From NCBI GenBank assembly GCA_023228995.1, contig JALOAD010000009.1, forward strand, positions 1 through 64,000: a DNA stretch of 64,000 nt. Direction: 5' to 3'. Of the stretch, positions 36,571-45,386 are shown one piece after another. Both the position numbers and the translations under genes were made by a program. Source of the stretch: Candidatus Muiribacterium halophilum (GTDB taxonomy: Bacteria > Muiribacteriota > Muiribacteriia > Muiribacteriales > Muiribacteriaceae). A model generated the notes under the pieces. It was not told where the DNA came from and did no database searches. It was given only the letters and a program-made list of their open reading frames with translations. The first letter of the stretch is position 1. Each line of letters opens with the position of its first letter.

Positions 36571-39135
36571 TTATATTTCGCTTTGCTTATTTTTCCAAAC
36601 CATCCAAAAAGCGTATGGTTGCGATATATCTGCAAGATAATTTTTGTTATTACCCTTGTTTTTATCTTTTAATCTTGTGTCGTATTCAAGAAGTGTTCCT
36701 CTTAATCCATTATTAGCTATAAAAGTTTTATCTGAAAGTTCAGTTCCAGCTGGATAATAATACATAAAATCAGCAGCCCAATTACCATAAACTTGAGTTC
36801 CAAATGCAAAAGATATAAAACAAGGTTGTTTTATTCCTGCATTAGATCCATTGCTATAATAATCTCGATTCATAGCATATAATGATGCTTCAACTCTAAT
36901 ATATTGCTTATCAGTTTCTCCATCGATTCTAATAAAAGATTTAACTAAATTCTCGTTATAATTTTTTCCAATTGATGCAAGAATAAGAAGGTCATCATCA
37001 GTTTTCTTGAGAAGATTTCTTTTAATTTGAATATCTCCAGCTACTAAAATCACACCTTTCCCATGATATACCATGTTCTCTATACCATCAGATATAGGCA
37101 TTGGAAAAGCTGAATTTATAAGATATACTCCATTAAGATAAATATGCATTGTTTTACCTTCGATTTTGACATTATGATGAGAAAAATCTCTATAATCAAC
37201 ATAAATTGCAGTAACTTTATCAAGATAAAGATTTGCAAAATCAGGATCTGAAATCCCATTATCATAATAACTCATAACCTGTCCTGGTTTTATAATATTT
37301 CCATTATAAGGAACAAGTTGAGCAACACTGTTATAATTACCATATTTTGCTCTTATATTAGGACCTTCTACTGAGGTTTCAACAAAAGCCTTAAATTTCT
37401 CTTCTTTTGTTGGTTCAGGTGGAGGGTTACTAGGATCTACTGGTGTTTTATCTTTTTTCCATCTCAAATAATAACCTTCCATATATCTAGCATATACATT
37501 ACCTTCAACTTGCGTCTTAGACATCCATTTATTATTTTTCCAAGCACCATTTAATTGTAATACTGGATGTCCTCTATAACCACTGTTATTCCAATCAACA
37601 TCTTCATTTCTACTATTTAGATCGTTATTATCTATAAAACTTGAATGTGAATATGAATTATAATAAATCTTTTGTGAATTCATAAAATACAATGGATAAG
37701 TAGGAGCTACTATAAATGGAGAAACAATATTTAAGCTTTCTTCTGTTTGTGAACCAGAACCATCCATTGACTTTTTTATTTCTTCTTCTTGGGCATAAAT
37801 TTGTGATTCTACATATTTGGTAATATTAATACCATCCCAAGTTAATGCTGTTAAACCTTTATACGAAAAATCTTCCCAATCTGCCGGACTACGAACAAGA
37901 AAGCTTTTTTCTTCACCATCTACAAATTTTCTTCCACCAAATCCAGGACTTTTAATATCTTCATCCCATGGTTTTAATGCGTATTCCCAACCATCTACAG
38001 ATTTAAAAACTTGGACAGGCATTGCTTTTTTTAACCATCCTCCTGCTGCTATTCTTCTACCAGCTTCACTACCAAGAGACGGTTCTTTATTAGCATCACT
38101 TAATCCACCATCATACATTTGTCTATAACTAAAATCAAGTATTGTCTTACCTAAAAGAGTTTCTATAATATAATAATCTTTAGGATTACTTACATAATCA
38201 AATTTTTTAGTCACCTTTTTTTTACCACTTCCAAAAGTCAAAGAAATATAACCAGGTTCACTTAAATTATAAACATCTTTTCCTAATTCAGTTTTATAAA
38301 AACCACCATAACTTTCTCTTGGTAAATCAATTACTATTTTATAATTTTCTCCTCGCATATTTCTTGGAGAGCCAAGGTAAACCTTACCTTTATTTTTTTT
38401 ATCTCCATTATTAAATCTCACAAAATAAAAAGGATTTTCTTTTTCGTCTGACAATCTATTATAATTATAATTTCCGAATTTAACTTCTTTAATAAATTCA
38501 CCATTTTTATCTTTCATAGGATATTGTGCTCCAAATTCAGACATTGCATATTTTATAAACATTGAATAATCATTAATAGCATTATATTGACCATTATATG
38601 AAAGAGTAAGAGGATTTATGACTTTTACATCTTTTGCAGCATGAGCATGATAATAATTATCACCTATTTTAGATTGAGCTATAATTTCAAGTTGACCTAA
38701 TTTTTCTTTACCAAAATTAACTTTTTCACCATCTTTTTTACCATTTCTTCTATGATAGTCTTGAGAAAAAAATCTTGCTTTTACTTTTATTTCAGCATCA
38801 ACTTCTTTTGCTAAATCACTAATTTGAGAACCACTTAAATTTATTGACTTCCACGCTGAAGAACTACCAATATTTGTATTTCTAAAAATTCCAAACCAAT
38901 CTGATTCTTTCGCATAATCATTTGCTTCTCCACGAATTCTACTCTCAGCTTCTTGTACAATGCCTTCGAGAAGAAAGTTCGCATCAATACCTTTAAACAA
39001 AACACTGCTTTGTCTTGCACCTGTTATCATACTTGTAAGCTGACCTATACCGAGAGCTCCAAGAACAATAAGAACAAGTATTGCAAGCATAATTGCATTA
39101 CCTTTTTTATTTTTTATAATTCTATTAAAATTCAT
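36571..39135 (-). CDS. Large PilX-like membrane-anchored pilus/secretion protein
   Basis: An 854-residue protein. The N terminus NKKGNAIMLAILVLIVLGAL is a single hydrophobic anchor preceded by Lys-Lys-Gly, like PilX/GspK-type proteins, though without a Glu+5. An ~800-residue exported part follows, with no domain I can name; Pro-rich spacer near residue 590, YYDNG and GYRGHPVLQLNG segments. The true start is ATG 39135 (TTTGGAGGATTTATG), not 39153. It is first in the operon with the exported protein, two pseudopilins and the Gly-rich protein. Confidence 0.75.
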   Translation of the reverse strand: MNFNRIIKNKKGNAIMLAILVLIVLGALGIGQLTSMITGARQSSVLFKGIDANFLLEGIVQEAESRIRGEANDYAKESDWFGIFRNTNIGSSSAWKSINLSGSQISDLAKEVDAEIKVKARFFSQDYHRRNGKKDGEKVNFGKEKLGQLEIIAQSKIGDNYYHAHAAKDVKVINPLTLSYNGQYNAINDYSMFIKYAMSEFGAQYPMKDKNGEFIKEVKFGNYNYNRLSDEKENPFYFVRFNNGDKKNKGKVYLGSPRNMRGENYKIVIDLPRESYGGFYKTELGKDVYNLSEPGYISLTFGSGKKKVTKKFDYVSNPKDYYIIETLLGKTILDFSYRQMYDGGLSDANKEPSLGSEAGRRIAAGGWLKKAMPVQVFKSVDGWEYALKPWDEDIKSPGFGGRKFVDGEEKSFLVRSPADWEDFSYKGLTALTWDGINITKYVESQIYAQEEEIKKSMDGSGSQTEESLNIVSPFIVAPTYPLYFMNSQKIYYNSYSHSSFIDNNDLNSRNEDVDWNNSGYRGHPVLQLNGAWKNNKWMSKTQVEGNVYARYMEGYYLRWKKDKTPVDPSNPPPEPTKEEKFKAFVETSVEGPNIRAKYGNYNSVAQLVPYNGNIIKPGQVMSYYDNGISDPDFANLYLDKVTAIYVDYRDFSHHNVKIEGKTMHIYLNGVYLINSAFPMPISDGIENMVYHGKGVILVAGDIQIKRNLLKKTDDDLLILASIGKNYNENLVKSFIRIDGETDKQYIRVEASLYAMNRDYYSNGSNAGIKQPCFISFAFGTQVYGNWAADFMYYYPAGTELSDKTFIANNGLRGTLLEYDTRLKDKNKGNNKNYLADISQPYAFWMVWKNKQSEI

Positions 39136-39244
39136 AAATCCTCCAAAGTCCATAAAAAAACTTCATTTTAACTTTATAATTTAACTCTACATTTAAAAAT
39201 TAAATTAGACCCTAATTTAATTATAACCGATTATGGTTTTATTT

Positions 39245-39679
39245 TTAAGTTAAAATTTTATTTAGATAATCTAAAGCTAAAATATAGCTTAATTCTTTGA
39301 ATCCAAATATTGCACCATCACAAACTGGAGTAAGTAAAGATATATGTCTAAATTCTTCTCTATTTGTTATATTTGATAAATGAACTTCTACTTTAGGAAT
39401 ATTTATACATTCCAATGAATCCCTTATTGCAACACTTGTATGAGTATAACCTCCAGCGTTTATAATAATTCCTTTAAATTCATCTTCACTATTTTGTATT
39501 TTTGAAATTATTTCTCCTTCAATATTAGATTGAAAAAAACTGACTTTAATTTTATTTTTTACACAATATTCCTTTATTATTAATTCTATATCTTTAAGAG
39601 TTTTATCTCCATACTGATTTTTATCTCTTTTACCGAGCATATTTAAATTTGGTCCATTTATTATTAAAATATTTAACAT
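39245..39679 (-). CDS. aroQ: 3-dehydroquinate dehydratase, type II
   Basis: A ~144-residue type II dehydroquinase, third step of the shikimate pathway. Motifs include INGPNLNMLG with the catalytic Tyr in NQYGD, the NAGGYTHTSVAI loop with catalytic His, and EVHLSN. Length is typical. I choose the ATG at 39679, which overlaps the aroKB stop as ATGTTAA; the ATG at 39691 would add four residues not usual in the family. It is translationally coupled to the aroK-aroB fusion upstream. Confidence 0.93.
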   Translation of the reverse strand: MLNILIINGPNLNMLGKRDKNQYGDKTLKDIELIIKEYCVKNKIKVSFFQSNIEGEIISKIQNSEDEFKGIIINAGGYTHTSVAIRDSLECINIPKVEVHLSNITNREEFRHISLLTPVCDGAIFGFKELSYILALDYLNKILT

Positions 39680-41229
39680 AATCTTTGCCATAATTTTTTC
39701 ATTTCAAATTCACTAAAATAAAATTCATTAAATTCTATTATATTATTTTTATTTACAGGAAGTATAATACAAATTTTATCTTTTATATTTTTTTTATCCT
39801 GCTTAATCAATTCTATTGAGTCAAATAATGACTGTTCAGTCAGAGAAAAAACTTCATTACAAAAACCTGCGTTTTTCCTTATTATTTTAAAATTTTCAAA
39901 ATCTTCTAAAGTAATTTTACCTGTCAAAAAAGAAGTTTTCCAAGCATAATACATTCCATCACAAACTGCAATTCCATGTTTAACTTCAAATTTAGATATA
40001 CTCTCAATTACATGTCCAAATGTATGTCCAAGATTTAATAACAAACGAATTCCTTTTTTATCTAATTCATCTTTTTCAACTATTTTAGATTTATAAACAC
40101 AAGCCAAAATGACCGAATGTTCAATATCTTTGTCATTTTTTATAATATCAGAAGTATTTGATAAATATGAATATTTTATCATCTCACCCATTCCCGATAA
40201 AAAATCTTCTTTATCAAGAGTTTCAAGAAATAAAGTATCAATTACAATAAGTTCAGGTTGATAAAAAGAACCTATTAAATTTTTAACATTATTAAAATTA
40301 ATACTGTTTTTCCCACCAATTGAAGCATCTATCATACAAAGTAAAGTTGTTGGTATAAGAAATAATCTAATTCCTCTTTTAAAGTTTGAAGCAGCAAAAC
40401 CTGCAAGATCACAAACAGTTCCTCCACCTAAACCAATAAACACATCATTTCTTGAAAAACCATTGGTACTAGCATATTCCCATATTTTTTTGGCATTTTT
40501 TATATCTTTAAGTTTTTCACCTTCATTTAATATAATGATATGATCTGACATTTTTTTGATTAAATCTTCATATAATGAATAAACTTTTGAGTCTGTAATT
40601 ATAAGTTTTTTTGATTGAATAGAAGTTTTAGAATTTAAAAGATTATTAAAATATAATACAATATTAGTTTTAATAATTACTTCTGTATTTTCTCTTGAAG
40701 TTTTATAAGTAAAGGTGTTTTCATACTTAATTTTAATAAGATCACTAACTTCATTAATAGAAAGATTATCAGTTATAATTTGAGTATGTCCAATATCATA
40801 ATGGTTTTTTCTTTCATTCCAAAGATTTTTTACACATTCCAATTTATCCATGTTTTCAAGAAGAGGTCTATTATGAGTACCTTTAACACGGTCTAATATA
40901 ATCGAGAATGATGCTTTTAAATGAACAATATAACCAAGAGTTTTTATTACTTCTCTGTTTTTTTCATTTTTTACAATTCCACCACCAGTAGAAACAACTG
41001 TATTTTGTATATTAAGTGAATTAAGTATATTTGTTTCACATTCGCGAAAATAATCTCCACCTTTTTTTGTAAATATATCATTTACAGACATATTTTCTTT
41101 TTTTTCAATTTCTATATCAATATCAATCCAATTCATATTAAGAGAAGAAGCAAGTAATTTACCGATAGAAGTCTTTCCAGTTCCCATAAATCCAATTAAA
41201 ATGATATTATTATATTTTGAATTATTCAT
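39673..41229 (-). CDS. aroKB: Shikimate kinase / 3-dehydroquinate synthase fusion
   Basis: A 518-residue fusion. Residues 1-165 are shikimate kinase: P-loop GFMGTGKT (13-20), D-x-D at 36-38, and the GGG loop TGGGIV at 81-86. Residues ~175-518 are dehydroquinate synthase: NAD and substrate segments in IGLGGGTVCDLAG (265-277) and DASIGGKNS (301-309), metal ligands Glu349, His402 (LGHTFGH) and His418 (KHGIAVCDG). It carries out the second and fifth shikimate steps on one chain. The two domains are usually separate adjacent genes, so the fusion is informative. No clear ribosome site is seen upstream of the ATG. Confidence 0.95.
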   Translation of the reverse strand: MNNSKYNNIILIGFMGTGKTSIGKLLASSLNMNWIDIDIEIEKKENMSVNDIFTKKGGDYFRECETNILNSLNIQNTVVSTGGGIVKNEKNREVIKTLGYIVHLKASFSIILDRVKGTHNRPLLENMDKLECVKNLWNERKNHYDIGHTQIITDNLSINEVSDLIKIKYENTFTYKTSRENTEVIIKTNIVLYFNNLLNSKTSIQSKKLIITDSKVYSLYEDLIKKMSDHIIILNEGEKLKDIKNAKKIWEYASTNGFSRNDVFIGLGGGTVCDLAGFAASNFKRGIRLFLIPTTLLCMIDASIGGKNSINFNNVKNLIGSFYQPELIVIDTLFLETLDKEDFLSGMGEMIKYSYLSNTSDIIKNDKDIEHSVILACVYKSKIVEKDELDKKGIRLLLNLGHTFGHVIESISKFEVKHGIAVCDGMYYAWKTSFLTGKITLEDFENFKIIRKNAGFCNEVFSLTEQSLFDSIELIKQDKKNIKDKICIILPVNKNNIIEFNEFYFSEFEMKKLWQRLC

Positions 41230-41384
41230 AAAAAGATTTTATCATATAATTAAACAAAGTTAAAGAGCTTGTGAGTTAAAGGATTAATACATAAATACAC
41301 ACTATTGTTAAAACTTAACAATACAAATTTTAAACAACATAGTTCGCTATGCTCACGATGTAGTTTTACGAGCAAAACCAGGTT

Positions 41385-42392
41385 TTAAAAATCAGTTATA
41401 TTATTTATTAATTCAGGACAGTCAATAAATGGATTTCTATTATTCTGATGATCTTCCACCATTGAATTTCTTAGAAATTCTCTTTCAGTAACAGGGTCAA
41501 GTTCATTCCATTTTTTGAAAAATTCTTCCTGATCTTTATCAATAGGCATATTATATCTAACTGCAAAATACAACATTCCTCTGGCAATATCACCTTTTTT
41601 ATCATCTCTAGGTTCAAATACAGTTTTCCCGCTTTTGCTTATACCATATTTTGCTCCACCATCTGACCATTTTTCTTTAAACACTTCTCCAAATGGATTG
41701 TTTCCTCTTCTTGAATTTGTTCTTGAATCACATGGATATATATGCATCATATCAGTTTTTTTAGTTCCAGAATCTACAGAACCGAATTTTGATTGAGGCC
41801 ATGAATGTTCACAATTCATATTCCCAGGATCAGGAATTCCCATTGTTTTTACAAGTCTTGCTGTATAAACACATTCTGCATATCCGTCATTGTTGTCAAG
41901 TTCACCAAACATTATTTTTCTAGCATCTGTATAACTGTAAGTTGTATGATTATCAACAACTTCATGTAATTTAGCTTTTAATTTGCTGTCTTTTAATTCT
42001 TTCATTGAATTATAGAATTCTTCATAATCAAAACCGTTTTGATATTTATTCATTACAAATCTGAAAATTTCACCATTTTCATTTTCAAATGTTATTGAAA
42101 AAGAATCAGATTCGATTATTGAAAAATAAGTTGATTCGTTTCCACTGACAAGAAGAAACTCATTGTTATTATCGCATATAAGAATTGTATTATCATTAGA
42201 ATTTTTTTCTGATTGAAGACTTAATTCCTTGTTATCTGATTTTGATATAAAAAAATTATCTATTGTTATATATTCTGATTCAGGATAAGTTATTTTCTGT
42301 AATTCAAAATTGCCTGATATATCATTGATATTGATTGCATTTGCAGATATTAATAAAACTACTGATACTAAAATACTTAATACTTTTTTCAT
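41385..42392 (-). CDS. Exported endonuclease I family nuclease (copy 1)
   Basis: A 335-residue exported nuclease with a signal peptide (about residues 1-20), an unassigned N-terminal domain (20-130), and an endonuclease I (EndA/NucM, His-Me finger) domain. Motifs: NCEHSWPQSKF (His196 region), DMMHIYP (214-220), NSRRGNNPFG (226-235), FEPRDDKKGDIARGM and NRNPFID. These enzymes cut DNA and RNA unspecifically outside the cytoplasm. Paralogues are at 49684 and 50801. The start has GGGAG upstream; the leader carries a conserved octamer hairpin described separately. Confidence 0.93.
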   Translation of the reverse strand: MKKVLSILVSVVLLISANAININDISGNFELQKITYPESEYITIDNFFISKSDNKELSLQSEKNSNDNTILICDNNNEFLLVSGNESTYFSIIESDSFSITFENENGEIFRFVMNKYQNGFDYEEFYNSMKELKDSKLKAKLHEVVDNHTTYSYTDARKIMFGELDNNDGYAECVYTARLVKTMGIPDPGNMNCEHSWPQSKFGSVDSGTKKTDMMHIYPCDSRTNSRRGNNPFGEVFKEKWSDGGAKYGISKSGKTVFEPRDDKKGDIARGMLYFAVRYNMPIDKDQEEFFKKWNELDPVTEREFLRNSMVEDHQNNRNPFIDCPELINNITDF

Positions 42393-42421
42393 TATTAACT
42401 CCCAGTCATTGTTTTGACGGG

Positions 42422-42445
42422 ACTTATACTATTATACTCTTATGC
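42422..42445 (-). promoter_or_regulatory. Triple-octamer leader hairpin loop of nuclease copy 1
   Basis: On the minus strand three octamers, CATAAGAG, TATAATAG and TATAAGTC, form a 24-nt loop closed by ACGG and CCGT. It lies ~29 bp before the start codon, downstream of the promoter, so it would be in the mRNA leader. The same loop architecture with different closing bases precedes nuclease copy 3. Confidence 0.6.
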
Positions 42446-42456
42446 CGTGGACTTTA

Positions 42457-42485
42457 AGGATAAGACATATCTTTAAATTTGTCAA
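42457..42485 (-). promoter_or_regulatory. Promoter of nuclease copy 1
   Basis: TTGACA (42480-42485) and TATCCT (42457-42462) on the minus strand are 17 bp apart. Transcription would begin near 42450, placing the octamer hairpin at the 5' end of the transcript. Confidence 0.65.
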
Positions 42486-42548
42486 GCTATATTAATATTG
42501 AAATTTAAATAAAAAAAATATACAATTAAAATAAAAAATGGAGGTTCT

Positions 42549-43229
42549 TTGAAAATACTTCTTATTGAAGATGAAATTAGTACTGCTGAATTTATAGTAG
42601 ATGGACTTAAAAAAGAAAATTTTGCAGTTTTCCATATTCCCAATGGATTAGACGGTTTATTTGAAGCCTGTAATAATTACTATGATATTTTTATAATAGA
42701 TGTAATGCTTCCTGATATTGATGGAATTACAATAATTAAAAAAATCAGAGAAAAAAACATACAAACTCCAGTTATAATTCTTAGTGCTAAAAATTCAACA
42801 GAAGATATAGTATCTGGCTTAAGAGCTGGATCAGATGATTATATCTCCAAACCTTTTTCTTTCATAGAACTTCTTGCAAGAATTAAAGGGATTTTAAGAA
42901 GAATGAATTTGAATTTTTCTACATCTACTATTTTATCAGAAGGAAATCTCAAGATAGATTGTCTAAAGAAAAAAGTTTTCAGAGATAACAAAGAAATAAT
43001 ACTTCAAGCAAAAGAATTCTCATTACTTGAATATTTATTAAAAAACAAAGGAATTGTTGTCACTAAACAAATGATAATTGATAATGTTTGGAATTTCGAC
43101 TTTGATCCTGAAACAAATATCGTAGAAGCAAAAATAAGTAAGTTGAGAAACAAAATTGATAAAAATTTCAAAAATAAACTTATTCATACAATAAAAGGAC
43201 TAGGGTATATTCTTGAAGATAAATTTTGA
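42549..43229 (+). CDS. OmpR/PhoB-family response regulator
   Basis: A 226-residue regulator: receiver (1-120) with phospho-Asp51 in IIDVMLPDIDG and Lys in YISKPF, then a winged-helix DNA-binding domain (130-225; LLEYLLKNKGIVVTK, HTIKGLGYIL). The start is TTG with GGAGG 4 bp upstream. It overlaps the sensor kinase gene by 17 bp. It heads the envelope operon, so it probably controls those downstream genes in answer to an envelope signal, as PmrA or ColR do in other bacteria. Confidence 0.95.
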   Translation: MKILLIEDEISTAEFIVDGLKKENFAVFHIPNGLDGLFEACNNYYDIFIIDVMLPDIDGITIIKKIREKNIQTPVIILSAKNSTEDIVSGLRAGSDDYISKPFSFIELLARIKGILRRMNLNFSTSTILSEGNLKIDCLKKKVFRDNKEIILQAKEFSLLEYLLKNKGIVVTKQMIIDNVWNFDFDPETNIVEAKISKLRNKIDKNFKNKLIHTIKGLGYILEDKF

Positions 43230-44613
43230 AAAAAGGATTTCACTTTATTATCAACTTATTTTCATATTTCTAAGTATTTTTTTTATTTTTTCTATTTTCA
43301 TATCGGTAGCATCGTATTATTTCCCTTATATAACTATATTTGATAAAATTTCAGAAGATCTATTAACCGAGACAAACGAATTTAAAAATGCTTATTCTGA
43401 CAGCGAAAAAACCTTTGAAAAATTTTTAAAATTTGAACTTGAAGGAGAAGGCGAAAAAAATCTATTTGTAGAATTATTCAAAGATAATATAAAAATTTTA
43501 TCTTCAACAAAAAATAATACAATAATCAATAAATTAAAAAATTATAATAGTGGTGATGATTTTGAGGTTTTTTATGCAACACTAAACAAAAACCCAGATA
43601 AGTTTATGATAATAAAAAGGAATTTCAAAGATGGAGTAAGCATACTAATAGGTGAAAATCTAAAAGAAACTTTAAATATATTCTATATTCTAAAATATAT
43701 CATAATATTTATAAACCTTATATCATTTTTTACAGTAACTATAACAATTTTAATAATTACAAAAAAAATTTTAAATCCAATAAAGGAATTATCTGATTTC
43801 ACAAAAACTATATCTGAGAAAAAAGAATTAATTATGCACATGGATTACACAACTTTCCCTCTTGAATTATATAATTTGGCAGATAATTTCAAAAAAATGT
43901 TAAATAGAATTCATATTCTAATAAACGAAGCTGAAGAATTAAGTGACAATATTGCTCATGATATAAAAACTCCTCTTACAAATATTAAGATGATAACTGA
44001 AAACTTATTATCTGAAAAACAACTTTTATCTCATAATAAAAATTTTATATTAATTTTAAAAAACCTCAATCGTACAACTTATATAATCAACACTATACTT
44101 TCAGCTTCGAAAATTATTTCTGATACAACAAAAATTGATAACGATAAAATTAATCTACTTGAATTATCAAAAGATGCCTTTGAGTTATTCTATGAAATCG
44201 CTGAATCAAAAAATATTAAATTATCTATGCGTAATGATAATGATAAATACTTTATAAAAGGAAATCTCAAAGCAGTCCAGAGAATAATTTCAAATATTAT
44301 TGATAACTCTATAAAATATACTAATTCAGGAGGAAGTATATCAATCAATCTTTCAAAAAATAAAAATTATGTGTTTTTTTCAGTAAAAGACAGTGGAATT
44401 GGAATCCCTGAAAATGAAATCGCTAATATATTCAATAAATTTTATAAAATTGATAAATCAAGACAATCCGAAGGTATTGGACTTGGTCTAAGTATTGTAA
44501 AATCACTTGTAGAAAAATTAAATGCCGAGATATTTATAACCAGTACTTTTGGTACTGGCTCTGAATTTATTGTCAAATTCAAACAATCAGAGGTCTCAAT
44601 TACCAAAATATAA
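43213..44613 (+). CDS. Membrane sensor histidine kinase
   Basis: A 466-residue sensor kinase: membrane helices near 14-36 and 157-182 flank an extracytoplasmic domain of ~120 residues. A HAMP region (185-240), HisKA with phospho-His249 in AHDIKTPLTN, and an ATPase domain (NIIDNSIKYT, DSGIGIP, GIGLGLSIV) follow. It is the cognate partner of the upstream regulator, with a TTG start inside that gene. The topology is that of PmrB/ColS-type sensors of envelope stress; the ligand is unknown. Confidence 0.95.
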   Translation: MKINFEKRISLYYQLIFIFLSIFFIFSIFISVASYYFPYITIFDKISEDLLTETNEFKNAYSDSEKTFEKFLKFELEGEGEKNLFVELFKDNIKILSSTKNNTIINKLKNYNSGDDFEVFYATLNKNPDKFMIIKRNFKDGVSILIGENLKETLNIFYILKYIIIFINLISFFTVTITILIITKKILNPIKELSDFTKTISEKKELIMHMDYTTFPLELYNLADNFKKMLNRIHILINEAEELSDNIAHDIKTPLTNIKMITENLLSEKQLLSHNKNFILILKNLNRTTYIINTILSASKIISDTTKIDNDKINLLELSKDAFELFYEIAESKNIKLSMRNDNDKYFIKGNLKAVQRIISNIIDNSIKYTNSGGSISINLSKNKNYVFFSVKDSGIGIPENEIANIFNKFYKIDKSRQSEGIGLGLSIVKSLVEKLNAEIFITSTFGTGSEFIVKFKQSEVSITKI

Positions 44614-44678
44614 TCTATATTACTTATTAGTAATGTTAAGGCAATGTTTAAACAATAATCCCAAGATAAAATATAATC

Positions 44679-45386
44679 ATGGGAAAAAAAGAAAAAATCA
44701 TATTATTGTTTTGTATTCTTCTTCTAATTATTACTATATTAATTTTTGAATTTTCCAATTTCGATGTAACTTTAAGTAATTTCTTTTTTAATAAAAACAC
44801 AAATTCCTGGCTAATTTCATCAAATAATACTATATATGGTTTGATTTTTTATAGAGGATTTAAAATATTTTTAGTTTCTATAGGAATTTCTTTAATCTTA
44901 ATATTCACATTATCATTTAAATTCAAAAAATTAGAAGACCTTAGATATATTACCTTGTTTTTATTTGCATGCATGGCATTTATTCCAACTTTTATATCAT
45001 TTTTAAAGCATACTACAAATATTTATCCGCCATGGGATCTAAATATTTTTAACGGGAACAAACCTTATATAAAATTATTTGAAAAATATCCTGCGGATTT
45101 TACTCAGAAGAAAAAAGCTCAAGGTTATCCAGCAGGTCACGCTTCCGGCGGATTTAGTATTTTATGTTTTGTTTATATTTTAAAAAAAAGAAAATACAAA
45201 ATGTTTTTCTTATTATTCTGGATGTTTCTTGGTTGGTCCATGGGAATTTATCAGATGGTTCGTGGAGCACATTTTTTAAGCCATACAATCGTATCAAACA
45301 TCTTATCAATCATTATAACTCTATTATTATACTACTTATTTAAAAAAAAAATAGAAGGAGCAACTAACAATGAACAAAATCAATAA
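44679..45386 (+). CDS. PAP2-family lipid phosphatase
   Basis: A 235-residue membrane protein of the PAP2 superfamily. The three active-site motifs are present in order: a Lys-rich segment ahead of PPWDLN, PAGHASGG (family P-S-G-H), and RGAHFLSHTIVSN (family S-R-x5-H-x3-D, with Asn/His changes). About five membrane helices. It removes phosphate from phosphatidate, undecaprenyl diphosphate or lipid A-type substrates. It is part of the envelope operon, overlapping the next gene by 17 bp, and so probably processes lipid substrates linked to those transferases. Confidence 0.88.
   Translation: MGKKEKIILLFCILLLIITILIFEFSNFDVTLSNFFFNKNTNSWLISSNNTIYGLIFYRGFKIFLVSIGISLILIFTLSFKFKKLEDLRYITLFLFACMAFIPTFISFLKHTTNIYPPWDLNIFNGNKPYIKLFEKYPADFTQKKKAQGYPAGHASGGFSILCFVYILKKRKYKMFFLLFWMFLGWSMGIYQMVRGAHFLSHTIVSNILSIIITLLLYYLFKKKIEGATNNEQNQ

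Noticed and set aside
41264-41384. ACATAGTTCGCTATG small palindrome and GTTAAAGAG arm between aroKB and nuclease copy 1
   Set aside because: Too short and imperfect to call a terminator or operator; listed only as part of the repeat-word set.
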